From contig JBHGNT010000015.1 in the NCBI GenBank assembly GCA_043228905.1, positions 4,092,001 to 4,156,000 of the forward strand: a DNA stretch of 64,000 nucleotides. The letters are read 5' to 3'. This stretch comes from Azolla caroliniana (Eukaryota > Polypodiophyta). Position 1 is the stretch's first letter, and the number at the start of each line of letters is the position of its first letter. Made by a program: the position numbers and the translations under genes. This document shows, in pieces, positions 9,510 through 20,868 of this stretch. A model generated the notes under the pieces. The model did not search any database and was not told the origin of the DNA. It saw nothing but the letters and a program-made list of their open reading frames with translations.

Positions 9510-11726
9510 TTATATTATTTTTACTTTTTCACGTAGTGTACGAAATACACTACGACACTCGCCCCCTCCGAACCCGCACATCCTCCGGTATGTGCCGAAG
9601 TTGCCGATGCTCGTTGTCTCCCCTTCATCCTCCGTTTGTCCCGCTATGTCAACTTTGTCTCTCCATTTTGAGTAGACCCATTCTTTCCACCCGAACCATT
9701 GTCGCCATCCGATCCACCATATTATTTGTTCTCTCTCGTCATATTCTTGGCCCTTGTCATTCATGGTAGTGTCTTTTACTGGCCTCTTTCTTGTCTTCAT
9801 CAACCTTGACTTTTTTCCGGATCGCTCTCGTCCGATCGACTTTCGGTTTGATCGGCTTCCGATCGGATTCGTATTCGGCCGAATCGGAATCGGTTGTTTG
9901 GTTTTGATTGAGTCGGTCTCCTTCCGCCCCGGTTTCGATCTATCGGTTTCGGTTTCGGTTGGCTTTCTTTTCCTCGTTTTCACCAGCCTCGACCGGTCCA
10001 ACCTTCGGTTGAGTCGGATTAGCTTCTTTCCGGATCGATCTCGTCTGATTGGCTTTCGGCTAGGTCGGCTTCCATCCATATTCGCGTTCGGCCAAGTCAG
10101 ACTCGGTCGATCGGTTTTGACCAAGTCGACCCCTTTTCGGGTCGGCTTTCTTTCGGGTCGTCTTTCGGCCGAATCCTCATTCGCCCGATTCAGCTTTCGT
10201 TTGTGTCGTCTTTCGGCCGAATTCTCTTCCTTTCGGTTCGGCTTTCTTTTGGGTCGACTTTTGGTTGAATCCTCATTCGCCCGGTTCGGCTTTCTTTCGG
10301 GTCGTCTTTCGGCCGAATCCTCATTCGCCCGGTTCGGCTTTCGTTTGTGTCGTCTTTCGGCCGAATTCTCTTCCTTTCGGTTCGGCTTTCTTTCGGGTCG
10401 ACTTTTGGTCGAATCCTCTTTTACCCGGTTCGGCTTTCTTTCGGATCGGAATCCCGTCCGGATCACCTTCCATCCAAACCGGCTTCCGACTTTACCTTTC
10501 TTGCTGCCACCTCCCGTCTCTCCGGTCTCACGTTGGTTCTCGGACACAACTGCCGAAGTCTCTAGAATTAGTGGGTAGGAATCCTCGGTATTATCATCCT
10601 CCATTGTTTCACCCATAGCCATATTCTCGGCTATCTCTCCGTCGTATGCATCGACTTCGACCTTTGTTTTCTCTCCGCCACCTTCTGTCTCTTCGGTCTC
10701 ACGTTGCCTTTCGAACGCAACCGCCGGAGTCTCTAGAATCAGTGGTGGGGAAGTCTCGATATGGCCATCCGTCATTGATTCGTCCATAGCCACCTTCGAT
10801 TCGATGTCATCTTTCGTGGCGACCTCCTCAATCAAGTCCTCCTTGCTCTCTTTCACTGCATCAATTATGCAAACATCAATTATGCTTACCCCTTTTTCAC
10901 CCGATGTTTCGGACACTTGTATTCCGAAATCTTCTTCTACACTTGGGTTATCGGCCTTATCCTTCGCCATCGTTCTTTCGCAAGACAAGAGGGTAGCTTG
11001 TTTTACACCCTCTTCCGTCGCACCATCATGTTGTATTTCGGCCTTCATATCGGCTCCATCGTTTGTCTTCAATCGACCATCCTTCATCGGCCATGTCGTT
11101 GACAAGATTCTCATCTTCCTCTCATCATGTCTCCGGCATACCCTTTGGACTTCGGCCCAATTTTCGGTAAGACCATTCGTACCGTCATCGTCTTCGAGTT
11201 CGATCCCGATGTCCATCCTTTCTTTTCGATCGATCGATTTTACGAACATTAGGACTTTATCCTCCCCCACCAACCGTTGTTCCCGCTCCGAGAGTCGAGC
11301 AAAACGATTCTCGAACTCTAGGAATGCTTGTGTTGCACTTCGGTGGGTCTTCTCCGATGCCACCCATTCGTCGAATTCTCGTCGATCTTGTCCCTTCGAT
11401 CTCTTGTAATCATATGCCTCTCGTAAAGCTTCTTCGAATGACCCCCATGTCGAGTTTTGTTGCCGTATCTTGTGGATTCTCTCTTGTAGCTCATCCGTGG
11501 CCACCCGATTGAAGGATGTCACTTGCAATCCTTCCGGTATCCCACATCGTATCATCTCTGCCTTGTAGTCATGTAGATAGCGTGACAGATCGTTTCCGTT
11601 GAATTGTCCGTTTCGTTGTACGAGCCGCTTTACTACCACCGTGATCTCCGACATCGCTCGTTGTTCTTGTAGCATCCGTTCGAACATCATCATCATCATG
11701 TTCATCGCCTCTTGTTGATTCTCCAT
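9510..11726 (-). CDS. Element E gag-like polyprotein (~738 aa)
   Basis: I chose the ATG at 11726 because it is the first one after the primer site; the open frame itself continues upstream into the LTR. Residues ~1-220 resemble a retrotransposon capsid (DELQERIHKIR, FEEALREAY, ENRFARLSEREQRLV) and match the gag of elements C and D. The middle is rich in E, K and R. A tandem block at ~10140-10450 repeats units such as RPERKPNRANEDS. The C-terminus has the motif IIWWIGW, shared with element C, and the frame runs ~48 nt into the 3' LTR. No zinc knuckle or protease was seen. I infer a structural gag protein that relies on pol supplied in trans. Confidence 0.8.
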   Translation of the reverse strand: MENQQEAMNMMMMMFERMLQEQRAMSEITVVVKRLVQRNGQFNGNDLSRYLHDYKAEMIRCGIPEGLQVTSFNRVATDELQERIHKIRQQNSTWGSFEEALREAYDYKRSKGQDRREFDEWVASEKTHRSATQAFLEFENRFARLSEREQRLVGEDKVLMFVKSIDRKERMDIGIELEDDDGTNGLTENWAEVQRVCRRHDERKMRILSTTWPMKDGRLKTNDGADMKAEIQHDGATEEGVKQATLLSCERTMAKDKADNPSVEEDFGIQVSETSGEKGVSIIDVCIIDAVKESKEDLIEEVATKDDIESKVAMDESMTDGHIETSPPLILETPAVAFERQRETEETEGGGEKTKVEVDAYDGEIAENMAMGETMEDDNTEDSYPLILETSAVVSENQRETGETGGGSKKGKVGSRFGWKVIRTGFRSERKPNRVKEDSTKSRPERKPNRKEENSAERRHKRKPNRANEDSAERRPERKPNRANEDSTKSRPKRKPNRKEENSAERRHKRKLNRANEDSAERRPERKPTRKGVDLVKTDRPSLTWPNANMDGSRPSRKPIRRDRSGKKLIRLNRRLDRSRLVKTRKRKPTETETDRSKPGRKETDSIKTKQPIPIRPNTNPIGSRSNRKSIGRERSGKKSRLMKTRKRPVKDTTMNDKGQEYDEREQIIWWIGWRQWFGWKEWVYSKWRDKVDIAGQTEDEGETTSIGNFGTYRRMCGFGGGECRSVFRTLREKVKII
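9576..9595 (-). promoter_or_regulatory. Conserved pre-PPT hairpin (element E)
   Basis: GCACATACCGGAGGATGTGC forms a 6-bp stem with an 8-nt loop just before the purine tract and 3' LTR. Here it is translated in frame as part of the gag ORF. Confidence 0.75.
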
Positions 11727-11742
11727 CTCCTTGCCACCCGCC

Positions 11743-11760
11743 TTCACGTCGGGTTCACCA
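11743..11760 (-). promoter_or_regulatory. Primer-binding site for tRNA-Trp (element E)
   Basis: The minus strand reads TGGTGAACCCGACGTGAA, 4 nt inside the 5' LTR. It is complementary to the 3' end of plant tRNA-Trp including CCA, from my knowledge of that tRNA. Confidence 0.85.
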
Positions 11761-11764
11761 ACTG

Positions 11765-12636
11765 TGTCGTGCCTTTCGGCTCCGGATCGTTTGCGTGAGT
11801 CGGGTGGGAACCACCGGGGTTTTGGACTAGGAGAAAGAAAAATACAAATAAGGCTAGTAAAGAATAGGTATAAAGAGTTATAAGATAAGAATCTCGTGAA
11901 TCCCACGAGTTTAGTATATTTAGTCAATATTTAGGTAGTAAGAGAGAATTATTTTAGCAAATTCGTGAATCCCAGGAATATTTTAGATTGATTGATCATT
12001 ATAGAAAAATAATCAACAAAAAAAGAATATGTATTTAGATTGAAAGAAAGATATAAGAAACTTGTGAATCCCACAAGTATAGATTATATTATTTTCGTGA
12101 ATCCCACGATTATATTAATTGGTGTTTTAGGAAATATATCCAATTTCCCAAATATTTTTCACACGCCTATTACATTGTGCTCCCCATCCTTATGTAGTGA
12201 TGGGAGAGACTAAGCATAGCTACATGCTTTTTTTTCTAATATGTTCATGCACACTAAATATGCATGTGATGCTTTTCTAATCCTTGCTTTTATTTGCTAA
12301 ATATAGTGCTCATGCACGCTAGATGTGCATGAGTCACTTTTTAGTTGCTTGCGTTTTTCTATAAAATATTCACGCACTCTAAAAATGCACGATTTACCTT
12401 TTAATAAAGGTAGGTGCAAATAAAGCACTTATAGTTATTAAATCTTTTTGTAGAACACTAAAGATAAGGTAGCATAATGGTAAAGTTGAGGTTTGGCTAC
12501 GTGGAGGTACAAGGTTCAAATCTTGCCCTATGCACGTGATAAATATCTTGATATTCTTATTTTATTTATTTATATGTAATTAAATCGGTTATATTATTTT
12601 TACTTTTTCACGTAGTGTACGAAATACACTACGACA
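11765..12636 (-). repeat. Element E 5' LTR (872 bp)
   Basis: On the plus strand it begins TGTCGTGCC and ends TACGACA, so both edges carry the inverted TGTCG/CGACA. It matches 8686-9557 almost exactly. Confidence 0.9.
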
Positions 12637-12889
12637 ACGTAACCCAGCTCCACGTGCTCTTTACTTAACTCCACCCCAGAACAATTGAAATTTTCGGTCG
12701 ATGCTAAGGCACCTTCTCTCTTTGTAATCACGCACTTGGATTCATCTAGACTTCACTCATCATTTTGTTCTACCAAGAATATTAACACCCTCGCGGACAA
12801 CCATATGATCTGAGGCTTGTTGTCAAGGAGTTTCGTCCAAATATTGTTCACTAATAGAAACAATAACATTTTACATGGAGACCAATGAT

Positions 12890-12940
12890 CATCGACCATG
12901 GGGCTCGAACCCATGAACACAAGGTTAAGAGCCTTGCGCT
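12890..12940 (-). pseudogene. Truncated tRNA-Lys relic (3' half)
   Basis: The T and anticodon arms are present. The D arm and 5' acceptor strand are missing. Confidence 0.6.
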
Positions 12941-13596
12941 CCATGTGCTTTTCGATAAGGTGTATTTATTGCGAGTGGATCAAACGTTTTCCTTTGACAA
13001 TGGAAGTAAGTGCCTTGCACACCACTATTGAATTTATTGTGCGACTCATTACAACTTGAAGTATTTTCATGGGTATAGGGATTCGGGAATATTTTAGTTA
13101 GAGGCTATTCCGATCTTCCATCAAAGGTACACCCCCACTTTGTAGTTTCGACAAAGCACTTCTATTCATCTAAAGGTAACTGATAATTTCGCTATGAAAC
13201 GAATATTAAGCGGCTTTCGTACAACCATATGAGCTCAATGTTTTGGTCAAGTACATTCATGTATCTTTCATTGATTGATACAAAAAACACAAATGGTTGC
13301 TGACCATAGGACTCGAACCCATGACCAAAAAGCTTAGCGCTTTTTCCTCTACTGTAAACCTAACCCGTCTCCACACTCTCGTTACTTAACTCAACCCCAC
13401 AACAATTGCAATCTTCAGTCGATGCTAAGGCGCCTTCTCTCACTGTGATGACACACTTGGAGTCATCTAGAGTTGACTCATCATTTTGTTCTAACAAGAA
13501 TATTAACACCCTCGCGGACCACAATATGATCAGAGACTTGCATGCAGATATTGTTCACTAATTGAAACAATAACATTTTACTTCGAGACCACTAAT

Positions 13597-13669
13597 CGCT
13601 GACCATGGGGCTCGAACCCATGACCACAAGGTTAAGAGCCTTGCACTCTACCTTCTGAGCTAGGCTGGC
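13597..13669 (-). pseudogene. tRNA-Lys(CUU) relic
   Basis: 73 nt with intact anticodon and T arms. Acceptor GCCAGCC/GGTCAGC has two mismatched positions. Confidence 0.65.
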
Positions 13670-14291
13670 TCCATGTGGTTTTCACTAACTTTCACAATAG
13701 GAATAAGTGCCCTATACACCACCATTGAATTTAGTGTGCGACTCATTACAACTCAAAGCGTTTTCAAGGGTATAGGGATTTGTGAATAATTTAGATACAG
13801 CCTATTCCAATCTTCCATCGAAGGTACGCCGCCGCTTCATAGCTCTGATGAAACACTTCCCAGTCATCTAAGGGTAACTGAAAATTTCTCTATGAAAAGA
13901 ATATTACACGACTTCCGTACGGCCATATGAGCTCGATGTTTTGGTCAAGGATATTCATGTATCTTTCGTTGATTGATAAAAAAAACACAAATGGTTAATG
14001 ACCACAGGGCTCGAGCCTATGACTAGAAGGCCTAGCGTATTTTCCTCTATCGTAAACCTAACCCAGCTCCATGTGCTCTTTACATACCTCAACAACAGAA
14101 CAATTGACATCTTCCCTCGATGCTAAGGTGACTTCTCTCATTGTGATGACGAACTTGGATTCATCTACACTTGACTCATCATTTTGTTCTCACAAGAATA
14201 TTAACACCCTCGTGGACAACCATATGATCTAAGGCTTGCCGTCAAGGAGTTTCGAATAGAAAGAATAACATTTTACTTCGAGACCAACGAT

Positions 14292-14364
14292 CGCCGACCA
14301 TGGGGCTCGAACCCATGACCATAAGGTTAAGAGCCTTGCACTCTACCATCTGAGCTAGGCCGAC
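14292..14364 (-). pseudogene. tRNA-Lys(CUU) near-intact copy
   Basis: The acceptor GTCGGCC/GGTCGGC pairs with wobbles. One anticodon-stem pair is C-A. The T arm is intact. One of the less damaged copies. Confidence 0.65.
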
Positions 14365-14737
14365 TCCATGTGCTTTTCATTAAGGTGTATTTATTGGGAT
14401 AAGAGCAAACGTTTTACTTTGACAATAGGAGTAAGGGCCTTGCACACCACCGTTGAATTTAGTGAGCGACTTATTACAACTCAAAGCATTTTAACGGGTA
14501 TAGGGATTTGTGGAAATTTTCGTTGGAGGCTATTCTGATCATCCATCCAAGTATAGCACCGCTTCGTAGCTCCGATGAAGCATTTCTAGTCATTTAAAGG
14601 TAACTGAGAATTTTGCTATGAAAAGAATATTAGGCGGCTTCCGTACGACCATATGAGCTAGGTGTTTTGGTCAAGCATATTCATGTATCTTTCATTCATT
14701 GATAAAAAAATTATACTCAAACACAAATGGTTACTTA

Positions 14738-14935
14738 CCATCAGGCAACTAGTGGTTTGGTATGTTAGGTACAATATGGATACCATACGTATATAACATA
14801 TTAATACTCGTATAGTACCTCCCAATTTAAAAATACTTTAAATACGTTTTCTTAATATGTTAAATACTTATTAAATACATAAAATACGTATTTTACATAT
14901 AGTATGTTAAATACTTCTAGAATTTGAAATTTATT
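14738..14935. other. Short AT-rich insert in the array
   Basis: About 200 bp of AT-rich sequence, with repeated TTAAATAC and ACGTAT-like words, replaces array sequence. No coding content or clear element ends were seen. Confidence 0.4.
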
Positions 14936-15348
14936 TACCTAAGGTATAATTATTGGGAGTCGACCAAACGTTTTACTTTGACAATAGGAGTAAGTGCCCT
15001 GCACACCACCATTGAATTTAGTGTGCGACTCATTACAATGTGAATATTTTAGATAGAGCCTATTCCGATCTTCTATCGAAGGTATGCCGCCGCTTCGTAG
15101 CTCCAATGAAGCACTTCTAGTCATCTAAAGCTAATTGATAATTTTACTATGAAAAGAATATTGAGGGGCCTCCATACGACCATATGTGCTAGTTGTTTTG
15201 GTCAAGCATATTTGTGTATCTTTCGTTGATTGATAAAAAAATCATACTCAAACACAATTGATTGCTGATTATAGGGATCGAGCCCACGACCACAATGTTT
15301 ACTTACCTAAACCCATCTGCACGCGCTCTTTAATTCAAGACAAATGAT

Positions 15349-15420
15349 CGCCGACCATGGGGCTCGAACCCATGACCACAAGGTTAGAAGCCTTGCGCTC
15401 TACCATCTGAGAAGGGCGGC
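15349..15420 (-). pseudogene. tRNA-Lys relic whose anticodon now reads UCU
   Basis: The anticodon loop is CTTCTAA instead of CTCTTAA, giving TCT, an arginine anticodon. The body is tRNA-Lys, one base is deleted near the D arm, and one acceptor pair is broken. Most likely a neutral change in a dead copy. Confidence 0.6.
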
Positions 15421-16039
15421 CCCATGTGCTTTTCACTAAGCTATATTTATTGGGATAAGAGCAAACGTTAAACTTTGACAATAGGAGTAAATGGTATAGG
15501 GATTTGTGGAAATTTTACTTAGAGACTATTTCGATCTTCTATGGAAGATACGCCGCCGCTTCGTAGCTCTGGTGAAGCACTTCTACTCATCTAAAGGTAC
15601 CGAATAATTTTTCTATTAAAAGAATATTACAGAGCTTCCGTACGACCATATGATGTTTTGGTCAAGCATATTCATGTATCTTTCGTTGATTGATAAAAAC
15701 ATTATATTCAAACACAAATGGTTGCTGACCATACGGCTCCAAACCATGACCAGAAGCCTTAGCACATTTTTGTCTATCATAAACCTAACCCAGCTCCATG
15801 CGCTCTTTACTTAACTCAACCCCAAAAAAATAGTGATCTTCCGTAGATGTTAAGGCGCCTTCTCTCACTGTGATGACACACTTGGAGTCATCTAGACTTG
15901 ACTCATCATTTTGTTCTAACAAGAATATTAACACCCTCATTGACCACCATATGATTTGAGGCTTGCCGTCAAAGATGTTCATGCAGATATTGTTTACTAA
16001 TAGAAACAATAACATTTTACTTTGAGACCAATGATCGCT

Positions 16040-16112
16040 TTTCGACCATGGGGCTCGAACCCATGACCACAAGGTTAAGAGCCTTGCCCTCTACCATCTA
16101 AGCTAGGTCGGC
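16040..16112 (-). pseudogene. tRNA-Lys(CUU) copy, acceptor end mismatched
   Basis: Most of the cloverleaf body is intact, but the outer two acceptor pairs are lost (GCCGACC against GGTCGAA). Confidence 0.65.
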
Positions 16113-16793
16113 TCCATGTGCTTTTCACTAAGGTGTAATTATTGGGATAAGACCAAATGTTTTGCTTTGAAAATAGAGTAAGTGTCATGCACACCACTGT
16201 TGAATTTAGTGTGCGACTCATTACAACTCGAAGCATTTTCAAAGGTATAGGGATTTTGTGAATATTTTAGTTAGAGGCAATTCGGATTGTGCATCGAAGG
16301 TACAACGCCGCATTGTAGCTCCAATGAATCACTTCGAGTAATCTAAAGGTAACTGATCATTTTTCTATGAAAAAAATCTTAAGTTGCTTTCGTACGACCA
16401 TATGACCTCGATGTTTTTGTCAAGCACATTCATTTATCTTTCGTTGATTGATAAAAAAATTATACTCAAACACAAATGGTCACTGACCATAGACCTCGAG
16501 CCCATGACCACAAGGCTGAGCAGCTTTTCCTCTACCCTAAATCTAGCTCTCATCTCAATGCACTCTTTACTGAATTCAAACTCATAACAATTCTGATCTT
16601 CGGTTGAAGGTAGGGTGCCTTCTCGCACTTTGATGACACACTTTCAATTATCTAGACTTGACTCATCATTTTGTTCTAACAAGAATATTAATGATGAGCC
16701 TCGCGTACACCGATATGATCTTAGCCTTTACATCAAAGCCTTTCGTGCAGATATTGTTCACTAATAGAGACATTTTAATACAACACAAATGAT

Positions 16794-16850
16794 CGCAAAC
16801 CATGAGTCTCGAACCCATGCCTTGCGCTCTACCATCTGAGCTGGGCCGGC
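16794..16850 (-). pseudogene. tRNA-Lys relic without anticodon arm
   Basis: 57 nt. D arm and T arm are joined by a deletion that removes the anticodon loop. Confidence 0.55.
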
Positions 16851-17503
16851 TCTATATGCTTTTCGCTAAGTTGTATTTATTGGGACTAGAGCAAACGTTT
16901 TACTTTGACAATAGGAGTAAGGGCCTATCACACCACCGTTGAATTTAGTGTGCGGCTCATTACAACTCAAGCATTTTCACGAGTATAAGGATTTGTGAAT
17001 ATTTTAGTTATAGGCTATTCCAATCTTCCATCGAAGGTACGCCACCACTTCCTAGCTCCGATGAAGCACTTCTAGTCATCTAAAGCTAACTGATAATTTT
17101 GCTATGAAAATAATATTTTGCGGATTCTGTACAACCATATGAGCTCGACGTTTTGGTCAAGCACATTCATGTAAGTTTTGTTGATTGATACGAAAATTAT
17201 ACTCAAACACAAATGTTCGTTGACCATAGGGTTTAAGCCCATGACCAAAAGGTTGAGCGTCTTATCCTCTACCCTAAACCTAACCCGGCTCCATGTGCTC
17301 TTTATTGAATTCAACCCCATCACAATTGTGATCTTCCATCGAAAGTGGGGCTCCTTCTCTCACTCTGATGATGCACTCATCATTTTGTTCTAACAAGAAT
17401 ATTAGCATCCTCATGGACAACCATATGATCTGAGATATTACGTCAAGGACTTTCGTATACATATTGTTCACTAATAGAAACATTTTACTACAATATCGAT
17501 GAT

Positions 17504-17576
17504 GGCTGACCATGGGGCTCAAACCTATGACCACAAGGTTAAGAGCCTTGTAGTCTACCATCTAGGCTAGGCCGGC
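17504..17576 (-). pseudogene. tRNA-Lys(CUU) relic
   Basis: 73 nt with anticodon CTT. Mutations in acceptor, T loop and D arm. Confidence 0.6.
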
Positions 17577-18165
17577 TCCATACGCTTTTCACTATGGTGT
17601 ATTTATTGGGAGTGGAGAAAATGTTTTACTTTGCCAATAGGAGTAGGGGTTGTGCACACCACTTTTGCCTTCCTCTCCAGACAGAACACCTTCGATTCCT
17701 AACCGGAATCGGACCAAAGGACTGTGGTACGTGGTGGTCAGGTCTCTTTTACGAAACGGTGTCGCGTTGTTACGCGCGTGCGTGTAGAAGGGCGAGACCA
17801 CGGGGGTCTTGGACTAGGGAGTGGAGGAGAAAGATTAGCTCAAGAGGAGAAGAGAACGAATATGACATTATGATAGAAGAAGAAGATGCAATCAAGATAC
17901 TCAACAAGAAGTTCTATTAAGAAATCAATGATTACAACAAATGGTGGCCGCCATGGCCGCACCAAACGACTATATGAAAAACCCTAAAGGAAAACCCAAG
18001 AAGAAAATCGTAACCGAAACCCTAACCCTAAAACGAAATGGGAAGAAGTAGAACCCTCGACTAAGTGGTATACCTTACTCACACAAAATAGGCAACCCCC
18101 ACAATGGTGCCTTCTCTCTCCTTTTATAGCACAAGGAGGGAAGACCGCTTACAAAAGTGAGACTA

Positions 18166-18196
18166 AAATATCCCCTTTCATTCAAAGGGGATATTT
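18166..18196. other. Perfect 13-bp inverted repeat
   Basis: AAATATCCCCTTT and its complement are separated by the 5-nt loop CATTC. Confidence 0.8.
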
Positions 18197-18279
18197 GCCT
18201 TGATTTGGGGGAGGGTGAGATTGATGGCCCCTTAACTCCCACCTCCTCACAAACAACTAGGTACCTATGTACCGCATAG

Positions 18280-18282
<3 letters not shown>

Positions 18283-18341
<59 letters not shown>

Positions 18342-18349
18342 TCTCTCTC
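18283..18349. repeat. (CT)n microsatellite
   Basis: An uninterrupted CT run broken once by TAT. Confidence 0.95.
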
Positions 18350-19314
18350 GCGTGGATGTGCGTACAACCACATCACCTTTATACCTTTATTACTATTACA
18401 AATACATTATGTACGTGTGCAACGTTGCACATTGCTCTTTGGCTCTCGTTGCTCGGGTTTCCGCTTGTGGACGAAAATCTTCACGACAACGGGATGACAC
18501 CCTACAGATTATGTAAGAGGATACCTCGGGTTATGCATACACGATAGGGAGAGATAGATTACTTAACAATTATTGAAAGCGAACAATGACACAAAATAGA
18601 CCCAACATTGTTTAGATTACGGAAATGAGTACTGATTACAGTTACACGGCTATCTACCGAAATGTATCAGATACACTTTAGTAGGATTAATTACGTACTA
18701 GTACCCTCAGACTTCTCTCCTATAGGTCTCTCTTTCTTCCTTCTATCTCCTACTCCTTATATAGAGGCTCCTCGTCACACTCCTTCTCCTTCCACGTTTT
18801 CGGTTGTGTTTTTTTTGGCTCCTTCTGATTGCTTTCGGTTGTTTACGTACTGCTACCTAATTCCTATTGTGATTCGTATGTTACTATTCTGGCCCATGGA
18901 AAACAACCACCGTTAATTTTAGTGCGTGACTCATTACAACTCAAAGCATTTTAACGAATATAGGGATTTGTGAATATTTTAGCTAAAGGCTATTCGAAGG
19001 TACGACACCGCTTCATAGCTCGGATGAATCTCTTCGAGTCATCCAAAGCTAACTTCTCATCTAAACCTATCTCGGCTCCATGCACTCTTTACTTAACTCA
19101 ACCCCAGAACAATTGCAATCTTCGGTCGATGCTAAGGTGCCTTCTCTCACTGTGATGACGCACTTCGAGTCATCTAGACTTGACTCATCATTTTGTTCTA
19201 ACAAGAATATTATTAACACCCTCGCCGACAACCATATGATCTACGGCTTTCCGTCAAGGACATTCCTGTAGGTATTGTTCGCTAATAGAGACATTTTACT
19301 ACGACACCAATGAT

Positions 19315-19387
19315 CTCCGACCATGGGGCTCGAACCCTTGACGACAAGGTTAAGAGCCTTGGGCTCTACCATCTGAGCTAGGCCGGT
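19315..19387 (-). pseudogene. tRNA-Lys(CUU) relic
   Basis: 73 nt with anticodon CTT. The outer acceptor pair and the T stem are broken. Confidence 0.6.
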
Positions 19388-20039
19388 TGCATGTGCTTTT
19401 CACTAAGTGTATTTATTGGGAGTGGATTTACTTTGACAATAAGAGTAAGAGCCCTCCACACCACCGTTGAATTTATTGTGCGACTCATTACAACTCGAAG
19501 CATTTTCATGAGTATAGGGATTTGTGAATATTTTAGTTAGAGTCATCTAAAGGTAACTGATAATTTTGCTATTAAAAGAATATTAGGAGACTTCTATACG
19601 ACGAGATGAGCTCGAGTTTTTGGTCAAGCACATTCATGTATCTTTCATTGATTGATTAAAAAATTATACTCAAACACAAATGGTTGCTCACCATATGGCT
19701 CGAGTCTATGACCAAAAGGCTTAGTACCTTTTCCCCTACCGTAAACCTAACCCGGCTCCACGCGTTCTTTACTTAACTCAACCCCAAAACAATTGCGATC
19801 TTCGGTCAATGCTAAGGCACCTTCTCTCACTATGATGACGCACTTCGAGTCATCTAGATTTGACTCATCATTTTTTTCTAACAAGAATATTAACACCCTC
19901 GTGGACAACCATGTGATCTTAGGCTTTCCGTCAAGGACTTTCGTGCAAATATTGTTCAATAATAGAAAGATTTTACTACAGGACCATCATGCAAATATTG
20001 TTCCCTTTAATAGAAACATTTTACTACAAGACCAATAAT

Positions 20040-20112
20040 CGCTGACCATGGGGCTCAAACTGATGACCACAAGGTTAAAAGCCTTGCGCCCTACCATCTG
20101 AGCTAGGTTGGT
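20040..20112 (-). pseudogene. tRNA-Lys relic with anticodon UUU
   Basis: The anticodon loop CTTTTAA gives TTT, the other lysine anticodon. Acceptor and T stem are mismatched, so it is probably inactive. Confidence 0.6.
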
Positions 20113-20795
20113 TCCATGTGCATTTCACTCAAGTGTATTTATTGGGACCAAACATTTTACTTTTGACAATAGGAGTAACGGTCCTACACACCGCCATTTG
20201 AAGTTAGTGTGCAATTCATTACAACTCAAAGCATTTTGAAGAGTATAGGGATTTCTGAATATTTTAGTCAGTGGCTATGCCGATCTTCCATCGAAGGTAC
20301 GCCGCCTCTTTGTAGCTACGATGAAGCACTTCTATTCATCTAAAGGTAACTGATAATTTTGCTATAAAAAGAATATTAAGTGGCTTCTGTACGACCGTGT
20401 GAGCTCGATGTTTTGGTCAATCACATTCATGTATCTTTCGTTGATTGATACAAAAATTATACTCAAACACAAATGGTTGTTGACCATAGGGCTCGAGCCC
20501 ATCACTAGAAGCCTTAGCACCTTTTCCTCTACCGTAAACCTATCCCGGATTCAAGCGCTCTTTACTTAACTCAACCCCAGAACAATTGCGATCTTTTGTC
20601 GACAGTAAGGTGACTTCTCTCACTGGGATGACACACTTGGAGTCATCTAGACTTGACTCACAATTTTTTTCTAGCCACAATATTAATTGTTAAGCCTCGG
20701 GGACAACCATTGGATCTGAGGCTTTCCGTCAAGGACTTTCGTGCAGATATTGTTCACTAATAGAAACAATATCATTTTACTACGAGACCAATGAT

Positions 20796-20868
20796 CACCG
20801 ACCATGGGGCTCGAACCCATGATCACAAGGTTAAGAGCCTTGCGCTCTACCATCTTAGCTAGGCCGGC
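20796..20868 (-). pseudogene. tRNA-Lys(CUU) near-intact copy at the array end
   Basis: The acceptor GCCGGCC/GGTCGGT pairs with wobbles and the anticodon and T arms are intact. One D-stem pair is lost (GCTA). After the perfect copy, one of the best candidates for residual function. Confidence 0.6.

Larger units (their letters stand above)
8686..9557 (-). repeat. Element E 3' LTR (872 bp)
   Basis: Same length as the 5' LTR. It contains the four-hairpin cluster (8814-9030), a 9-bp-stem hairpin (9230-9254) and a tRNA-like module (9384-9454). Confidence 0.9.
8686..12636 (-). mobile_element. Element E: gag-only LTR retrotransposon of the TGTCG group
   Basis: Two 872-bp LTRs flank an internal region with one long ORF. 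The 4-bp duplication ACGT lies at 8682-8685 and 12637-12640. The insertion splits a type B block of the tRNA array. It has a primer site for tRNA-Trp (11743-11760), a G-rich purine tract just before the 3' LTR and the group hairpin (9576-9595). No reverse transcriptase, RNase H or integrase is present, so it is non-autonomous. The LTRs differ at only about three positions that I noticed, so the insertion is young. Confidence 0.9.
17655..18905. mobile_element. LTR-like insertion interrupting the array
   Basis: Array sequence stops after GGAGTAGGGG and resumes near the CACCGTTAATTTTAGTG motif. Inside are two TATA-like stretches (near 18123 and 18757), a (CT)n tract and a hairpin at 18166-18196. 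No gag or pol was seen and no terminal duplication could be fixed. A solo or fragmented LTR is the best guess. Confidence 0.4.

Noticed and set aside
9754-10578. Long plus-strand ORF (274 aa) across 9.75-10.58 kb
   Set aside because: It is the antisense shadow of the repetitive KPNR-rich part of the element E gag on the minus strand.
18075-18371. 98-aa ORF rich in RE repeats
   Set aside because: Translation of the (CT)n microsatellite.
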